Origin: CAYRVX01 sp964427875
GTDB lineage: Bacteria > Planctomycetota > Phycisphaerae > SM23-33
NCBI GenBank assembly: GCA_964427875.1
Contig: CAYRVX010000024.1
Span: forward strand, 1 to 64,000
Direction: 5' to 3'
DNA length: 64,000 nucleotides
Positions 8,696 through 17,052 of the stretch are shown piece by piece. The notes below the pieces were generated by a model. The model worked only from the letters and a program-made list of their open reading frames with translations. It was not told the DNA's origin and did no database searches. Position 1 is the first letter of the stretch. The number at the start of each line of letters is the position of its first letter. Made by a program: the position numbers and the translations under genes.

Positions 8696-9550
8696 TCAGC
8701 CCGGCACGCGGACCGTGAACGTCGCGCCGCGTCCCGGCTCGCCGTCCGCCGATATCTCCCCGCGGAGATAGTTGGCGATCAGCTTGCAGACGGCCAGGCC
8801 GAGCCCGTGGCCGCCGGGGGCCTCGGCGTCGCCCTCCTCGCCCGTAGTGAAAAACGGCTCGAAGATGTGCTCGAGGTCCTCCGGCGGGATGCCCACCCCG
8901 TTGTCGCCGACGCGTATGGCCACAGAGGGGCCTCGCCGCTCGGCCGCGATCTCAATCCGCCGCGGCATGGGCTTGGGCAACACGGCGGCGCGGGCGTTCA
9001 ACAGCAGGTTCAGAAGGATCTGCTGGAGCGCGACCTTGTCCGTGGCCATCGTGAGCCGGGCGGTAACGCGGGAGGAGATCTCGATGCCGTCGCGCTCGGG
9101 CGCCCGGAGCATGGCCAGGATGGTCCGGGTCTCGGAGACGAACTGCGAGACGTCGAACTCAACCCGCTCACCCAGTTCGCCGCGGGCAATGCGAAGCATG
9201 GCCTCGGCGACGTCGGCGGCGCGGCGGCCCGCGCCGGCGGCCTTCGCGACGGCCTTGGGCATCAGCGCCGAGTGCTTCAGGGCCAGCTCGGCGTAGCTGA
9301 TGACGGGGGTGAGGAAGTTCCTCACCTCGTGCACCGTCATGGACGTCATCGTGCCCAGCATCGCCAGGCGCTGCGAGCGGATAAGCTGCTCGCGGAGGTG
9401 TTGATTCTCGGCCTCCAGGCGGGCGGCCTGGCCGGGCCGCACTTGCGCGTCCGCCAAACGAAGCTGCTCGTGAAGGGCCCGGCCTTCGGCCTCGCGGCGG
9501 GCCACGTCCTCTTCGTGCGTCTCGACCTTCGTCGTGTGTGTCGTGGCCAC
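8696..9550 (-). CDS. Sensor histidine kinase, soluble (HisKA-type plus HATPase)
   Basis: The 284-residue protein begins with a charged coiled coil (EEDVARREAEG to about 60), then an H-box TVHEVRNFLTP with the phospho-accepting His, and an ATP-binding domain with N-box LLNLLLNARAAV, G1 VGDNGVGIP, F-box FEPFFTT and G2 GGHGLGLAVCK. No membrane segment is seen, so it is probably cytosolic and senses through partners. I chose a GTG start at 9550 because AAGAGGG lies 8 nt upstream; an ATG at 9673 would add 41 poorly conserved residues and run into the divergent gene. No response regulator is adjacent. Confidence 0.82.
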   Translation of the reverse strand: MATTHTTKVETHEEDVARREAEGRALHEQLRLADAQVRPGQAARLEAENQHLREQLIRSQRLAMLGTMTSMTVHEVRNFLTPVISYAELALKHSALMPKAVAKAAGAGRRAADVAEAMLRIARGELGERVEFDVSQFVSETRTILAMLRAPERDGIEISSRVTARLTMATDKVALQQILLNLLLNARAAVLPKPMPRRIEIAAERRGPSVAIRVGDNGVGIPPEDLEHIFEPFFTTGEEGDAEAPGGHGLGLAVCKLIANYLRGEISADGEPGRGATFTVRVPG

Positions 9551-9663
9551 CTCAGGCGCCCTCTTGCCAACCGGCCGGGCCGGCGTTATGAAGGTCCATG
9601 GCGTGCTGTTGCTGTCTTGATATCGGCCGGTGGCGCCGGGAACTTGAGGCCGGACGACTGCCC

Positions 9664-9939
9664 ATGGACCCACACGTCAACCTGAGCAGGCTGCTGGAGC
9701 TGGCCGAGGAGGCAGGCATCACCGTGCGGCGCGTGCCGGCTGCCGGCGACGACGCCGAGCACCCGGGCGGCGCCTTTGTGCGGCTCAAGGGCCGCGAGAT
9801 GCTCCTGCTGGACCCGACCGCCGCGGTCTGCGACCAGATCGTCGTCGTCGCGGCGGCGCTGCGCGGCCGGCCGGAGATCGAGAACCGCTACCTCGCCCCG
9901 GAAATCCGGCAGCTCATCGACGAACACCAGGACGCGTAG
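9664..9939 (+). CDS. Small conserved protein of unknown function upstream of acpS
   Basis: A 91-residue protein starting MDPHVNLSRLLELAEEAGITVRR and containing GAFVRLKGREMLLLDP and YLAPEIRQLIDE. I recall similar short proteins in planctomycetes and some other bacteria, but no function is known to me. It looks like a compact alpha/beta domain without signal or membrane segments. The start at 9664 is preferred to 9598 because the earlier one adds a Cys-rich stretch without family character and overlaps the divergent kinase leader. It is 9 nt upstream of acpS, which is 3 nt upstream of lpxB, so it is probably co-transcribed with them. Confidence 0.7.
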   Translation: MDPHVNLSRLLELAEEAGITVRRVPAAGDDAEHPGGAFVRLKGREMLLLDPTAAVCDQIVVVAAALRGRPEIENRYLAPEIRQLIDEHQDA

Positions 9940-9948
9940 CAGCGAAAC

Positions 9949-10362
9949 ATGAACGTGACGGCACACGGGATCGACCTTGTGGAGTGCGGGCGGCTGGCCG
10001 GGATCATCCAGCGGCACGGCGAACGCTTCCTCCGGCGCGTCTTCACGCCGGGCGAGCTGGCGTACTGCCGCCGGCGGAAGCGCGAAATCGAGCACCTCGC
10101 CGGGCGCTTTGCGGCCAAGGAGGCCGTGCTGAAGGCCCTGGGCACGGGCTGGCGGGGCGGCATCGCCTGGACGGACGTCGAGGTCGTCAGCGCCCCGTCG
10201 GGTCAGCCCCGGGTCGTCCTGTCGGGCCGCTGCCGCGGGATCGCCGAGGAGCTCGGCCTGTCCCGCATCCTGGTCTCCATCAGTCACACGGCCACGCACG
10301 CCATCGCCTCGGCCGTCGGCTGCACGGAAAGCGGGCCGGAGGCTCAAGCCGTCGGGAACTGA
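9949..10362 (+). CDS. acpS: Holo-[acyl-carrier-protein] synthase
   Basis: AcpS transfers 4-phosphopantetheine from CoA to the serine of acyl carrier protein, activating fatty-acid synthesis in the cytoplasm. The 137-residue protein carries the GIDLVECGRL motif with the Mg-binding Asp, FTPGELAYC, and FAAKEAVLKALGTG with the second metal and CoA-binding residues, followed by ISHTATHAIASAV. Length is close to the normal 120-130, with a short extra tail. It lies between the small conserved gene and lpxB with gaps of 9 and 3 nt, so all three lipid-related genes are probably one operon. Confidence 0.93.
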   Translation: MNVTAHGIDLVECGRLAGIIQRHGERFLRRVFTPGELAYCRRRKREIEHLAGRFAAKEAVLKALGTGWRGGIAWTDVEVVSAPSGQPRVVLSGRCRGIAEELGLSRILVSISHTATHAIASAVGCTESGPEAQAVGN

Positions 10363-10365
10363 TAC

Positions 10366-11511
10366 ATGCCGAAGCGCCCCGCGACCATATTCATCTCGGC
10401 TGCCGAGGACAGCGGCGACGAGCACGCGTCGAACCTGATCCGCGCGATCCGGCGCCGGCGGGAGGACATCCGGCTGGTGGGCGTGGGGGGCGAGAAGATG
10501 GCCGCGGCGGGCTGCGAGCTGGTCGCCGACCTGACGAAGAAGGCCAGCATGGCCGGCGGGCCGATGCTTCAGATCGGCTATTGGTACCGAACGGTCAGGC
10601 GACTTCAGCGGACGATAAGGCAGCTTAGCCCGGACCTGCACGTCCCGGTGGACTCGCCGGCACTGAACTGGCACCTGGCCGCCGCCGCCAAGCAGAGCGG
10701 GGCCAGGGTCTTCTACTACATCGCGCCGCAGGTATGGGCCTGGGCGCCGTGGCGGGTAAGGAAGCTGGCCCGCCTGACCGACCACGTGGGGTGCATCCTG
10801 CCGTTCGAGCAGCCGTACCTTCGCCATCGCGGCGTCTACGCCACGTACGTGGGCCATCCGCTCTTCGACACGCTGCCCCAGCGCCCCCAGACGCTGCCGG
10901 ACCTCACCGAGGCGTGGGCCGACGGGGCGTGGCGGGTGGCCCTACTGGCCGGGAGCCGGCCGGGCGAGATCCGCGGGCACGTGCCGATGTTCCTCGCCGC
11001 GGCCGCAGAGATCCGCCGTCGTTGGGGCGGGGCCCGCTTTACCTTTGCGGCGGGGACCGATGCCGCCGGGGAGGCGATTCGGGCCGCCTGCTGGGGGCAG
11101 GACGTGGACGTCGTCGTGGGCCGGACACGCCAGGTGCTCGCCGAAAGCCACTTCGCGCTGGCCGTCAGCGGGACCATCACGCTCGAGCTGGCCCACTTCG
11201 GCGTGCCCATGGTGGTCGTCTACAGGGCCAGCCGCCGGGGCTACAACCTGCTCGGCCGCTGGCTGCTGCACACGCCGCACCTGTCACTGGTGAACATCCT
11301 GGCCGGTCGGCGCCTCGTGCCGGAGCTGATGCCGTACCACGGCCGGGGCCGCCAGGTGATCGACATGGTCATGGAGGTGATGGACGACCTGGGCTGGCTC
11401 TTCGAGACGCGCCGGGGGCTCCTGGAGCTGACCGATCCCCTGCGCATGGCCCCGCCGCAGACCGCAAGCGACAACGCGGCCGTGCTGGCCCTCCAGACGG
11501 CGGAAGGGTAG
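10366..11511 (+). CDS. lpxB: Lipid-A-disaccharide synthase (GT19)
   Basis: LpxB condenses UDP-diacylglucosamine with lipid X to form the lipid A disaccharide at the inner membrane. The 381-residue product has the family pattern: an N-terminal nucleotide-fold start (ISAAEDSGDEHA in place of the usual AGEASGDLHG), YYIAPQVWAWAPWR, YVGHPLFD, LLAGSRPGEI, and VSGTITLELAHFGVPMVVVYR. The altered first motif is worth noting, but the acidic residue and SGD are retained. Presence of lpxB supports an LPS-bearing outer membrane. It is 3 nt downstream of acpS and convergent with the tRNA-binding gene (12 nt between stops). Confidence 0.93.
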   Translation: MPKRPATIFISAAEDSGDEHASNLIRAIRRRREDIRLVGVGGEKMAAAGCELVADLTKKASMAGGPMLQIGYWYRTVRRLQRTIRQLSPDLHVPVDSPALNWHLAAAAKQSGARVFYYIAPQVWAWAPWRVRKLARLTDHVGCILPFEQPYLRHRGVYATYVGHPLFDTLPQRPQTLPDLTEAWADGAWRVALLAGSRPGEIRGHVPMFLAAAAEIRRRWGGARFTFAAGTDAAGEAIRAACWGQDVDVVVGRTRQVLAESHFALAVSGTITLELAHFGVPMVVVYRASRRGYNLLGRWLLHTPHLSLVNILAGRRLVPELMPYHGRGRQVIDMVMEVMDDLGWLFETRRGLLELTDPLRMAPPQTASDNAAVLALQTAEG

Positions 11512-11523
11512 GGGGGCGCGGCC

Positions 11524-11877
11524 TCAGGAGACCGGCGAGCCGGGCGGCGCCGGGCGGTCCGTCGTCAGCACGATCACGTCGGCGGGGTCGGGCATCTCGC
11601 CGACCGTGGCGGCCAGGAGCATCCCGTTCGACTCCAGGCCTCGCATCTTCCGCGGGGCGAGATTCGTCACGACGACGACGTCCTTGCCCACCAGGTCCTC
11701 GGCCTTGTACCAGTCTTTCAGGCCGGCGATGATCTGGCGCCGCTCGTCGCCCAGGTCGATCTGCATGACGATCAGCTTGTCGGCGTTGGGGTGGTCGCTG
11801 GCCTCGACGATCTTCGCCACGCGGAGGTCCAGCTTGAGGAACTCGTCGAACTGAATGATGGGTTTCTGCTCCGCCAT
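11524..11877 (-). CDS. Methionyl-tRNA synthetase C-terminal-like tRNA-binding protein (OB fold)
   Basis: A 117-residue stand-alone OB-fold domain that matches the C-terminal dimerisation/tRNA-binding domain of MetRS and the Trbp111/CsaA type. Motifs seen are FLKLDLRVAKIVEASDHPNADKL, RQIIAGLKDWY, GKDVVVVTNLAPRKMRGLESNGMLLAA. Many bacteria fuse this domain to MetRS; here it is separate. ATG at 11877 is chosen because GGAAAGG lies just before it, while the longer frame upstream is non-conserved and covers a repeat. It is divergent from manA. Confidence 0.88.
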   Translation of the reverse strand: MAEQKPIIQFDEFLKLDLRVAKIVEASDHPNADKLIVMQIDLGDERRQIIAGLKDWYKAEDLVGKDVVVVTNLAPRKMRGLESNGMLLAATVGEMPDPADVIVLTTDRPAPPGSPVS

Positions 11878-11918
11878 GTCGTGCCTTTCCGTATTCTTTG
11901 CAGCCGGCAGAGATTCTA

Positions 11919-11950
11919 TAGCAGGGATGCAGGGGATGCAGGGGATAAAC
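11919..11950 (+). repeat. TAGCAGGGA-family dispersed repeat, copy 1
   Basis: TAGCAGGGATGCAGGGGATG followed by CAGGGGATAA. The same 30-nt string occurs in inverted orientation at 33677-33706, and related copies lie at 33582 and 35957. It sits in the divergent region between the tRNA-binding gene and manA. Confidence 0.75.
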
Positions 11951-12046
11951 CCGCGGATTTGCGTCTCCGCAGGCACGGGGAGAGACACTGGCGAAAGCCC
12001 GACGCGCCCGATAGAATGCCCCACGCCTCAAACGAAGGAACAGTCA

Positions 12047-13009
12047 ATGGAAGTCTATCCCTGTAAGCTCGAGCCGATCTACGTGGAGATGATCTGGGGC
12101 GGGCGGAACCTGGAGCGGCTGTTCGGCCGCGAGCTGCCGGCAGGCAGGAAGATCGGGGAGAGCTGGGAGCTGGCCGACCTGCCGGGGCGCGTCAGCGCGG
12201 CGGGCAACGGGCCGCGGGCGGGCGCGTCCCTGACGGACCTGGTGGGGGAGTTGGAAGGCGAGCTGCTCGGGGGCGCCGCACCGATGCCCGACGGGCGATT
12301 CCCCTTGCTGCTGAAGCTGCTGGACGCCAACGACATCCTCTCGCTCCAGGTCCATCCGGACGCCGAAGCGGTCCAGGCGATCGGCGGCGACGCGGCCCTC
12401 AAGACCGAGTGCTGGTACGTCCTGGAGAGCCGCGACGGGATGATCTACAAGGGCATCCGCGACGGCGTGACGCCCGAGGAGTTCCGCGCGGCCGTCGAGG
12501 CGGACCGGGCCGAGGAGGTCGTTCGCGCCGTGCCGGTCGCGGCGGGGGACTTCCACTATCTGCCCGCGGGGACCGTCCACGCCCTCGGCGCCGGCGTCGT
12601 CGTCGCGGAGGTGCAGACACCGTCGGACACCACGTATCGCGTGACCGATTGGGGCAGGGGACGCGAGATCCACGTCGAGCGATCGATGCAGTGCATTCAC
12701 TTCGTCCCGGCCGACGACCAGGCGCCCGGCGCAGCCGGCGAGACGCTGCTGGTGACGGAGTTCTTCACGGTGGCCCGCCGGTCGGCGGCGGCCGGCGAGG
12801 CCGTTGACCTTCCCGCCGGGCGCTGCGCGGCGCTGATGGTCCTTGAGGCCGACGGCGCCGTCGAGGTCCGCCACGAGGGCGGCCCCGAGCCGGCCACTCC
12901 GGCCGCGGCGGGCGATACGATCCTCCTCCCGGCGGCACTGGAGGCGCCCACGCTGGCGGCCGAGGGCCGCGCCGCCTGGCTGGAGATCACGCTGCCGAAC
13001 CGCACGTAG
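12047..13009 (+). CDS. manA: Mannose-6-phosphate isomerase, class I (cupin type)
   Basis: ManA interconverts mannose-6-phosphate and fructose-6-phosphate with zinc. The 320-residue protein has IWGGRNLERLFG, GESWELAD, PLLLKLLDANDILSLQVHPDAEAV with zinc-binding Gln and His, the conserved ECWYVLES glutamate, and FHYLPAGTVHALGAGVVVAEVQTPSDTTYRVTDW. Length matches the short bacterial form. AAGGAA lies 7 nt before the ATG at 12047, which decides the start against an upstream frame that runs through the dispersed repeat. It is 15 nt upstream of the Tat-exported oxidoreductase gene, suggesting a shared carbohydrate role. Confidence 0.92.
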   Translation: MEVYPCKLEPIYVEMIWGGRNLERLFGRELPAGRKIGESWELADLPGRVSAAGNGPRAGASLTDLVGELEGELLGGAAPMPDGRFPLLLKLLDANDILSLQVHPDAEAVQAIGGDAALKTECWYVLESRDGMIYKGIRDGVTPEEFRAAVEADRAEEVVRAVPVAAGDFHYLPAGTVHALGAGVVVAEVQTPSDTTYRVTDWGRGREIHVERSMQCIHFVPADDQAPGAAGETLLVTEFFTVARRSAAAGEAVDLPAGRCAALMVLEADGAVEVRHEGGPEPATPAAAGDTILLPAALEAPTLAAEGRAAWLEITLPNRT

Positions 13010-13024
13010 ACAGGGAGGCCGAAC

Positions 13025-14338
13025 ATGGAACGAGGCATCAGCCGACGCGGATTGCTGAAGGCCGCGGTGTCCGCGGGCGCGGCGGCATTCGCCGCCCCGC
13101 GGATCCTCTCGGCCGGGAGTCCCAACGCCAAGCTCAACATCGCCTGCATCGGCGCCGGCGGGCGCGGCGGCGTCCACGTGGGCGAGGCCCTTCGGGAGAA
13201 GCTCGTCGCCGTGGTGGACGTCGAGGACAAGCGGATCGACCGGGCCGCAAAGTACGCCAAGGGTCTGGCGGCGTACACCGATTACCGCAAGATGTTCGAC
13301 GAGATGCACAGGGACATCGACGCGGTGGTCGTCGCCACGCCCGATCACAGCCACGCTGCCGCAACGATGCTGGCCCTCAAGCACGGCAAGCACTGCTACA
13401 CGGAGAAGCCCCTGACGCACTCGATCCACGAGGCCCGCGTGCTGGCCGCCGAGGCCCAAAAGCAGAAAGTCGCCACGCAGATGGGCAACCAGGGCCACGC
13501 CGGCGAGGGCTATCGACTGTTGTGCGAATGGATCTGGGACGGCGCCATCGGAGACGTCGGCGAGGTGCACGCCTGGACCGACCGCCCGGCCGGGTGGTGG
13601 CCGCAGGGCGTCGATCGGCCGAAGCCGGCCGACGTGCCCAGGGGACTGCACTGGGACCTGTGGCTGGGTCCGGCCCCGAAGCGCCCGTACGCGCCGGGAT
13701 ACCACCCGTCGCAGTGGCGGGGCTGGTTCGACTTCGGCACCGGCGCGCTGGGCGACATGGGCTGCCATATCCTCGACGGGGCGTTCTGGGCGCTCAAGCT
13801 CCGCGGGCCTGCGAGCGTCGACGTGAAGAGCTCCGGGCACAACAACGACTCGTACCCCACCTGGTCGATCGCGACGTACGAGTTTCCCGCCCGAGGCGGC
13901 ATGCCCCCGTGCACGCTGACGTGGTACGACGCCAAGAGAACGCCACCCCGGAAGCTGGCGGGCCTTACGGGCAAGGAGGAGTATCCCAAGTGCGGCTCGC
14001 TGTTCGTCGGCCGGAAGGGCAGGATCCTCATCCCGCACGGCGGCCGGCCGAGGCTCATCCCCCAGCAGTTGATGAGAGACTACAAGCGCCCGGACAAGAC
14101 TATCCCGCGCAGCAACGGCGGGCACTGGGCCGAGTGGATCCGCGCGTGCAAGGGCGGCCGCCCGGCGGCGAGCGGCTTCAGCTACTCCGGGCCGCTCACG
14201 GAGATGGTGCTCCTGGGCGTGCTCGCCCAGCGGATGAGCCGGAAGATCGTCTGGGACGCCGAGGCCATGAAGGTCACCAACATCCCCGAGGCCAACCGGT
14301 ACGTCCGGCGCGAGTACCGAAAGGGCTGGACGCTCTGA
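13025..14338 (+). CDS. Tat-exported Gfo/Idh/MocA family oxidoreductase
   Basis: A 437-residue protein with a twin-arginine signal (MERGISRRGLLKAAVSAGAA, Arg-Arg at 7-8), followed by a Rossmann domain (LNIACIGAGGRGG), VVVATPDHSHAAATMLAL, the EKP lysine motif in CYTEKPLTHSIHEA, and the C-terminal domain with GDMGCHILDGAFWALKL. This is the planctomycete/Bacteroidetes type of periplasmic oxidoreductase, folded with its cofactor before export; substrates are likely glycans or glycosides. It follows manA by 15 nt and precedes the pseudouridine synthase by 31 nt. Confidence 0.92.
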   Translation: MERGISRRGLLKAAVSAGAAAFAAPRILSAGSPNAKLNIACIGAGGRGGVHVGEALREKLVAVVDVEDKRIDRAAKYAKGLAAYTDYRKMFDEMHRDIDAVVVATPDHSHAAATMLALKHGKHCYTEKPLTHSIHEARVLAAEAQKQKVATQMGNQGHAGEGYRLLCEWIWDGAIGDVGEVHAWTDRPAGWWPQGVDRPKPADVPRGLHWDLWLGPAPKRPYAPGYHPSQWRGWFDFGTGALGDMGCHILDGAFWALKLRGPASVDVKSSGHNNDSYPTWSIATYEFPARGGMPPCTLTWYDAKRTPPRKLAGLTGKEEYPKCGSLFVGRKGRILIPHGGRPRLIPQQLMRDYKRPDKTIPRSNGGHWAEWIRACKGGRPAASGFSYSGPLTEMVLLGVLAQRMSRKIVWDAEAMKVTNIPEANRYVRREYRKGWTL

Positions 14339-14369
14339 ACGGCGGCGTCCACGAATCCCCCGCCCAATC

Positions 14370-15176
14370 ATGCCGAAGATCCGGATACAGAAGGTGCTCT
14401 CGGAGGCGGGCGTGGCCTCTCGCCGGGCCGTCGAGCAGATGGTCCTCGAAGGCAGGATCTCCGTCAACGGCTCGACGGTGACGCTCCTGCCGTGCTTCGT
14501 GGACCCCGCGGCCGACAAGATCCGCCTCGACGGCCGGATCGTCGCAAAACGCCCCGCCGGGCGGGTCTACTTCCTGCTGAACAAGCCCCGCGGCGTGCTG
14601 TGCACGCAGTCGGACCCCCGGGGCCGGCGAAGGGCGGTCGACCTGGTCCCGGAGATTCCCGGCCGGCGGGTGTACTGCGTCGGCCGGCTCGACGCGGACT
14701 CGACCGGCCTGCTCCTGCTGACCAACGACGGGCAGCTCACGCAGTATCTCACGCACCCCCGGTATGGCGTGGCGAAGACCTACGTGGTCCGGATCGACGG
14801 CACGCTCACCGGCGAGCAGATCTCGCGGCTGAAGTCCGGCGTCTTCCTCGACGGCAAGCCCACCGGCGGCGCGGGCGTCAAGGTGCTGCGGAAAAGCCCC
14901 GCGCAAAGCCTCATCGAGGTGACGCTCACCGAGGGCCGGAACCGCGAGGTCCGCCGCATCCTGCTGGGCTTCGGGGTGAAGGTCAGGCGCCTCAAGCGCG
15001 TGGCGATCGGGCCGATCACCGACCGCGGGCTGAAGGTCGGCAGCTTCCGAGAGCTGCGGGCGGTCGAGGTCGCCAGGCTCCGCCGGTGCGGCAAGCAGCC
15101 GCTCGACAGGCGCGGGCCTACAGGAAGACGGCCGCCAGCGCGTAAGCCGCCAGGCCGGCCAGCAGGGGGGTGCTGA
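14370..15176 (+). CDS. rRNA pseudouridine synthase, RsuA/RluB family
   Basis: This enzyme isomerises uridine to pseudouridine in rRNA. The 268-residue protein has an N-terminal S4 RNA-binding domain (RIQKVLSEAGVASRRAVEQMVLEGRISVNG), a linker, the YFLLNKPRGVLCT strand, and the catalytic GRLDADSTGLLLLTNDG with its Asp, then EGRNREVRRIL. The C-terminal 30 residues are Arg/Pro-rich and overlap the convergent phosphate-transporter gene by 59 nt, an unusually long antisense overlap. RluB is more likely than RsuA from the S4 and N-terminal layout, but I do not fix the target base. Confidence 0.9.
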   Translation: MPKIRIQKVLSEAGVASRRAVEQMVLEGRISVNGSTVTLLPCFVDPAADKIRLDGRIVAKRPAGRVYFLLNKPRGVLCTQSDPRGRRRAVDLVPEIPGRRVYCVGRLDADSTGLLLLTNDGQLTQYLTHPRYGVAKTYVVRIDGTLTGEQISRLKSGVFLDGKPTGGAGVKVLRKSPAQSLIEVTLTEGRNREVRRILLGFGVKVRRLKRVAIGPITDRGLKVGSFRELRAVEVARLRRCGKQPLDRRGPTGRRPPARKPPGRPAGGC

Positions 15177-16158
15177 CCCAGCCGGAGAAGACGCGCAGCA
15201 GCGTCCGGAGGTTGATCGTCTTGACGCCGTTGACGATGCCGATGCCCAAGACCGCCCCGACGATGGCCGTGGACGTGGAGACCGGCACGCCGACGTAAGC
15301 GAGGATCAGCACGGTCGTGCCCTGGCTCAGTATGGCAACCAGCGCGCTGAAGGCGTCCAACTGGACCAGCGACTCGCCGACGGTGAACATCACTCGTCTG
15401 CTGTAGGTGAGGATGCCCAGCGCGATCGCCCCGCCGCCGAGCAGTGCCCAGAGACGCGCGCTGTCGCCGAACGGCGCCGAGCCATAGAACACGCCGACGA
15501 CGTTGGCCACGTTGTTCGCGCCCAGCGCGTACGCGCCGTAAGACCCGCCGACGATCAGCGCCAGCTTCAGCACCTGCGACCGGCGAACGAGGCTCAGGCG
15601 CAGGCCGTCCAGCAGCCTGCCTGCCAGCGGGTAGAAAACCATGGCGATGACGGCCGCCCCGATCGGCGCGGAGACCCACGCGGCGATCACCTTGCCCAGC
15701 ACGCCCCACCGGACCCCGCCCGGGTCCATCGCCAGCCCCGCGCCCAGGATCGCGCCGACGACGCCCTGTGACGTGGAGACCGGCAGCCGGAGCGTTGTCA
15801 TGATCGTCACGACGGCCGCCGCCGACAGCGTCACGACAAACGCCGAGTCGAGGCCCTCCCCGGCGGTCAGGCCGCTCAGCGTCTTCATCCCGCCCGCGCC
15901 GCCAACGACCGCACCGATCAGCACGAAGACGCTGGCGAGGATCGCCGCCGCGGCGAAGCGGACCATGCGCGACGCCACGGCGGTGCCGAACACGTTCGCG
16001 GCGTCGTTGGAGCCCAGCGCCCAGCCGAGAAACGCCCCGCCCAACAGGGGGTACATGCCCAGGATCGACCCGCCGCCCGTGGATGCCGATGAAACGCCGA
16101 GGACCGCCGAGGCGGCATCGGCTCGGCCGGCGGGATAGCTGACTGGCAGGAGCGGCAT
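15118..16158 (-). CDS. PiT family inorganic phosphate transporter
   Basis: A 346-residue integral membrane protein with about ten hydrophobic helices and the twin PiT signatures GSNDAANVFGTAVASR in the N-terminal half and GANNVANVVGVF in the C-terminal half, each with a nearby VSTSQGVVGAILG / VSTSTAIVGAVLG repeat. It would import phosphate with H+ or Na+ (or as metal phosphate). It is 11 nt downstream of the DUF47/PhoU-like gene, its usual partner. Start at 16158 or Met35 at 16056 are both possible; the close spacing favours the first. Its 3' end overlaps the pseudouridine synthase gene. Confidence 0.9.
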   Translation of the reverse strand: MPLLPVSYPAGRADAASAVLGVSSASTGGGSILGMYPLLGGAFLGWALGSNDAANVFGTAVASRMVRFAAAAILASVFVLIGAVVGGAGGMKTLSGLTAGEGLDSAFVVTLSAAAVVTIMTTLRLPVSTSQGVVGAILGAGLAMDPGGVRWGVLGKVIAAWVSAPIGAAVIAMVFYPLAGRLLDGLRLSLVRRSQVLKLALIVGGSYGAYALGANNVANVVGVFYGSAPFGDSARLWALLGGGAIALGILTYSRRVMFTVGESLVQLDAFSALVAILSQGTTVLILAYVGVPVSTSTAIVGAVLGIGIVNGVKTINLRTLLRVFSGWVSTPLLAGLAAYALAAVFL

Positions 16159-16169
16159 CGGCCCGGGCC

Positions 16170-16814
16170 CTACGCTTGCTGCTTGACCGCGATGATCCGG
16201 ATGAGGTCGGAGGCGTCCTCGGCCCGGTCGGAGATGTCGGCGATCCCGCTGACGACCTGCTTGAGGAGGATCTTCTCGGCCAGGTCCTGCGAGGACTCGA
16301 AGATCGCCCGGATCAGCTCCTGTTCGATCGCGTCGGCGGCCTTCTCCTTCTCGATGACCTTGTCGGCGGCCGGCGCCACCTCGGCGGGGCTTGCGAACAG
16401 CCGGGCCACCACGTCATGGAGGCGTTCGTTTGCCTCGATGTTGACGCGGACGAGGTCCCGGACGCGCTCGCGGTACTCCTGCGGGACGCGAAGGCCCTGG
16501 AGGCGGACCTCGCGGGTGACCTCCTCGCATTCGTTGGGCACCTCGTCAAGGGCCTCCAGCAGCGAGAGGATGTCGCCGCGGAGCTCGGGGATCAGGGCCT
16601 TGCTGAACATCTCGGCCTCGACCTGGCGGCGCTTCTGGTCGGCGGCCCACTCGAACTGCCGGACCTCCTCGACTTTCCCGGCGAAGGCCTCGGAATTGCC
16701 GGATGCGAAGTACTCGTCGAACGCCTCGCCGAAGGCCCGGAGGCACTTCTCCGACTCCGTGAGGTAGTCCTCGATCATCTGCTCGATCTGCGACTGCTTC
16801 TTCCAAAAGGCCAT
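16170..16814 (-). CDS. PhoU-like DUF47 family protein (phosphate transport accessory)
   Basis: A 214-residue, almost all-helical protein starting MAFWKKQSQIEQMIEDYLTESEKC, with acidic helices bearing DEVPNECEEVTREVRLQG and GIADISDRAEDASDLIRIIAV. This is the DUF47/TIGR00153 family, structurally like PhoU, which accompanies PiT transporters and probably regulates them through metal-bound helical bundles. It is first in a two-gene unit with the PiT gene 11 nt downstream. No Pho box could be identified upstream by eye. Confidence 0.88.
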   Translation of the reverse strand: MAFWKKQSQIEQMIEDYLTESEKCLRAFGEAFDEYFASGNSEAFAGKVEEVRQFEWAADQKRRQVEAEMFSKALIPELRGDILSLLEALDEVPNECEEVTREVRLQGLRVPQEYRERVRDLVRVNIEANERLHDVVARLFASPAEVAPAADKVIEKEKAADAIEQELIRAIFESSQDLAEKILLKQVVSGIADISDRAEDASDLIRIIAVKQQA

Positions 16815-16917
16815 GGCAGTGGTCTCCGGTGATCTCTGTCAGCCGGCGCTGTGCGGCCACCTGATCTTATGGCAGTTCGTCTGCAAATGCGAATGCTCCG
16901 GACCACGGAGCCCCAGA

Positions 16918-16939
16918 CCCAGGCGTTGCGACGCCTGGG
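16918..16939. other. Short perfect hairpin in the 238-nt divergent region upstream of the carbohydrate kinase
   Basis: CCCAGGCGT (16918-16926) pairs with ACGCCTGGG (16931-16939) around a TGCG loop; a second small stem GCTCC/GGAGC lies just before it. No T-run follows. It lies in the leader of the kinase gene or in the divergent promoter region; function unknown. Confidence 0.4.
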
Positions 16940-17052
16940 CTTCGTGCGGCGAGAAGCTTTGACGTGCGAGGCGATCTGTGTTCGAATCTCTGCTCGGATT
17001 CACCGGATATCCATGCGGCGGACCCGCTGGAAAGAGCTTCAGGAGAGAAACG

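Noticed and set aside
9598..9663. Earlier start for the small protein upstream of acpS
   Set aside because: The added residues (MACCCCLDIGRWRR...) are not family-like and would overlap the leader of the divergent kinase.
16978..17052. tRNA-like GTTCGAATC sequence before the kinase gene
   Set aside because: No cloverleaf can be drawn around it, and there is no acceptor stem or anticodon arm.
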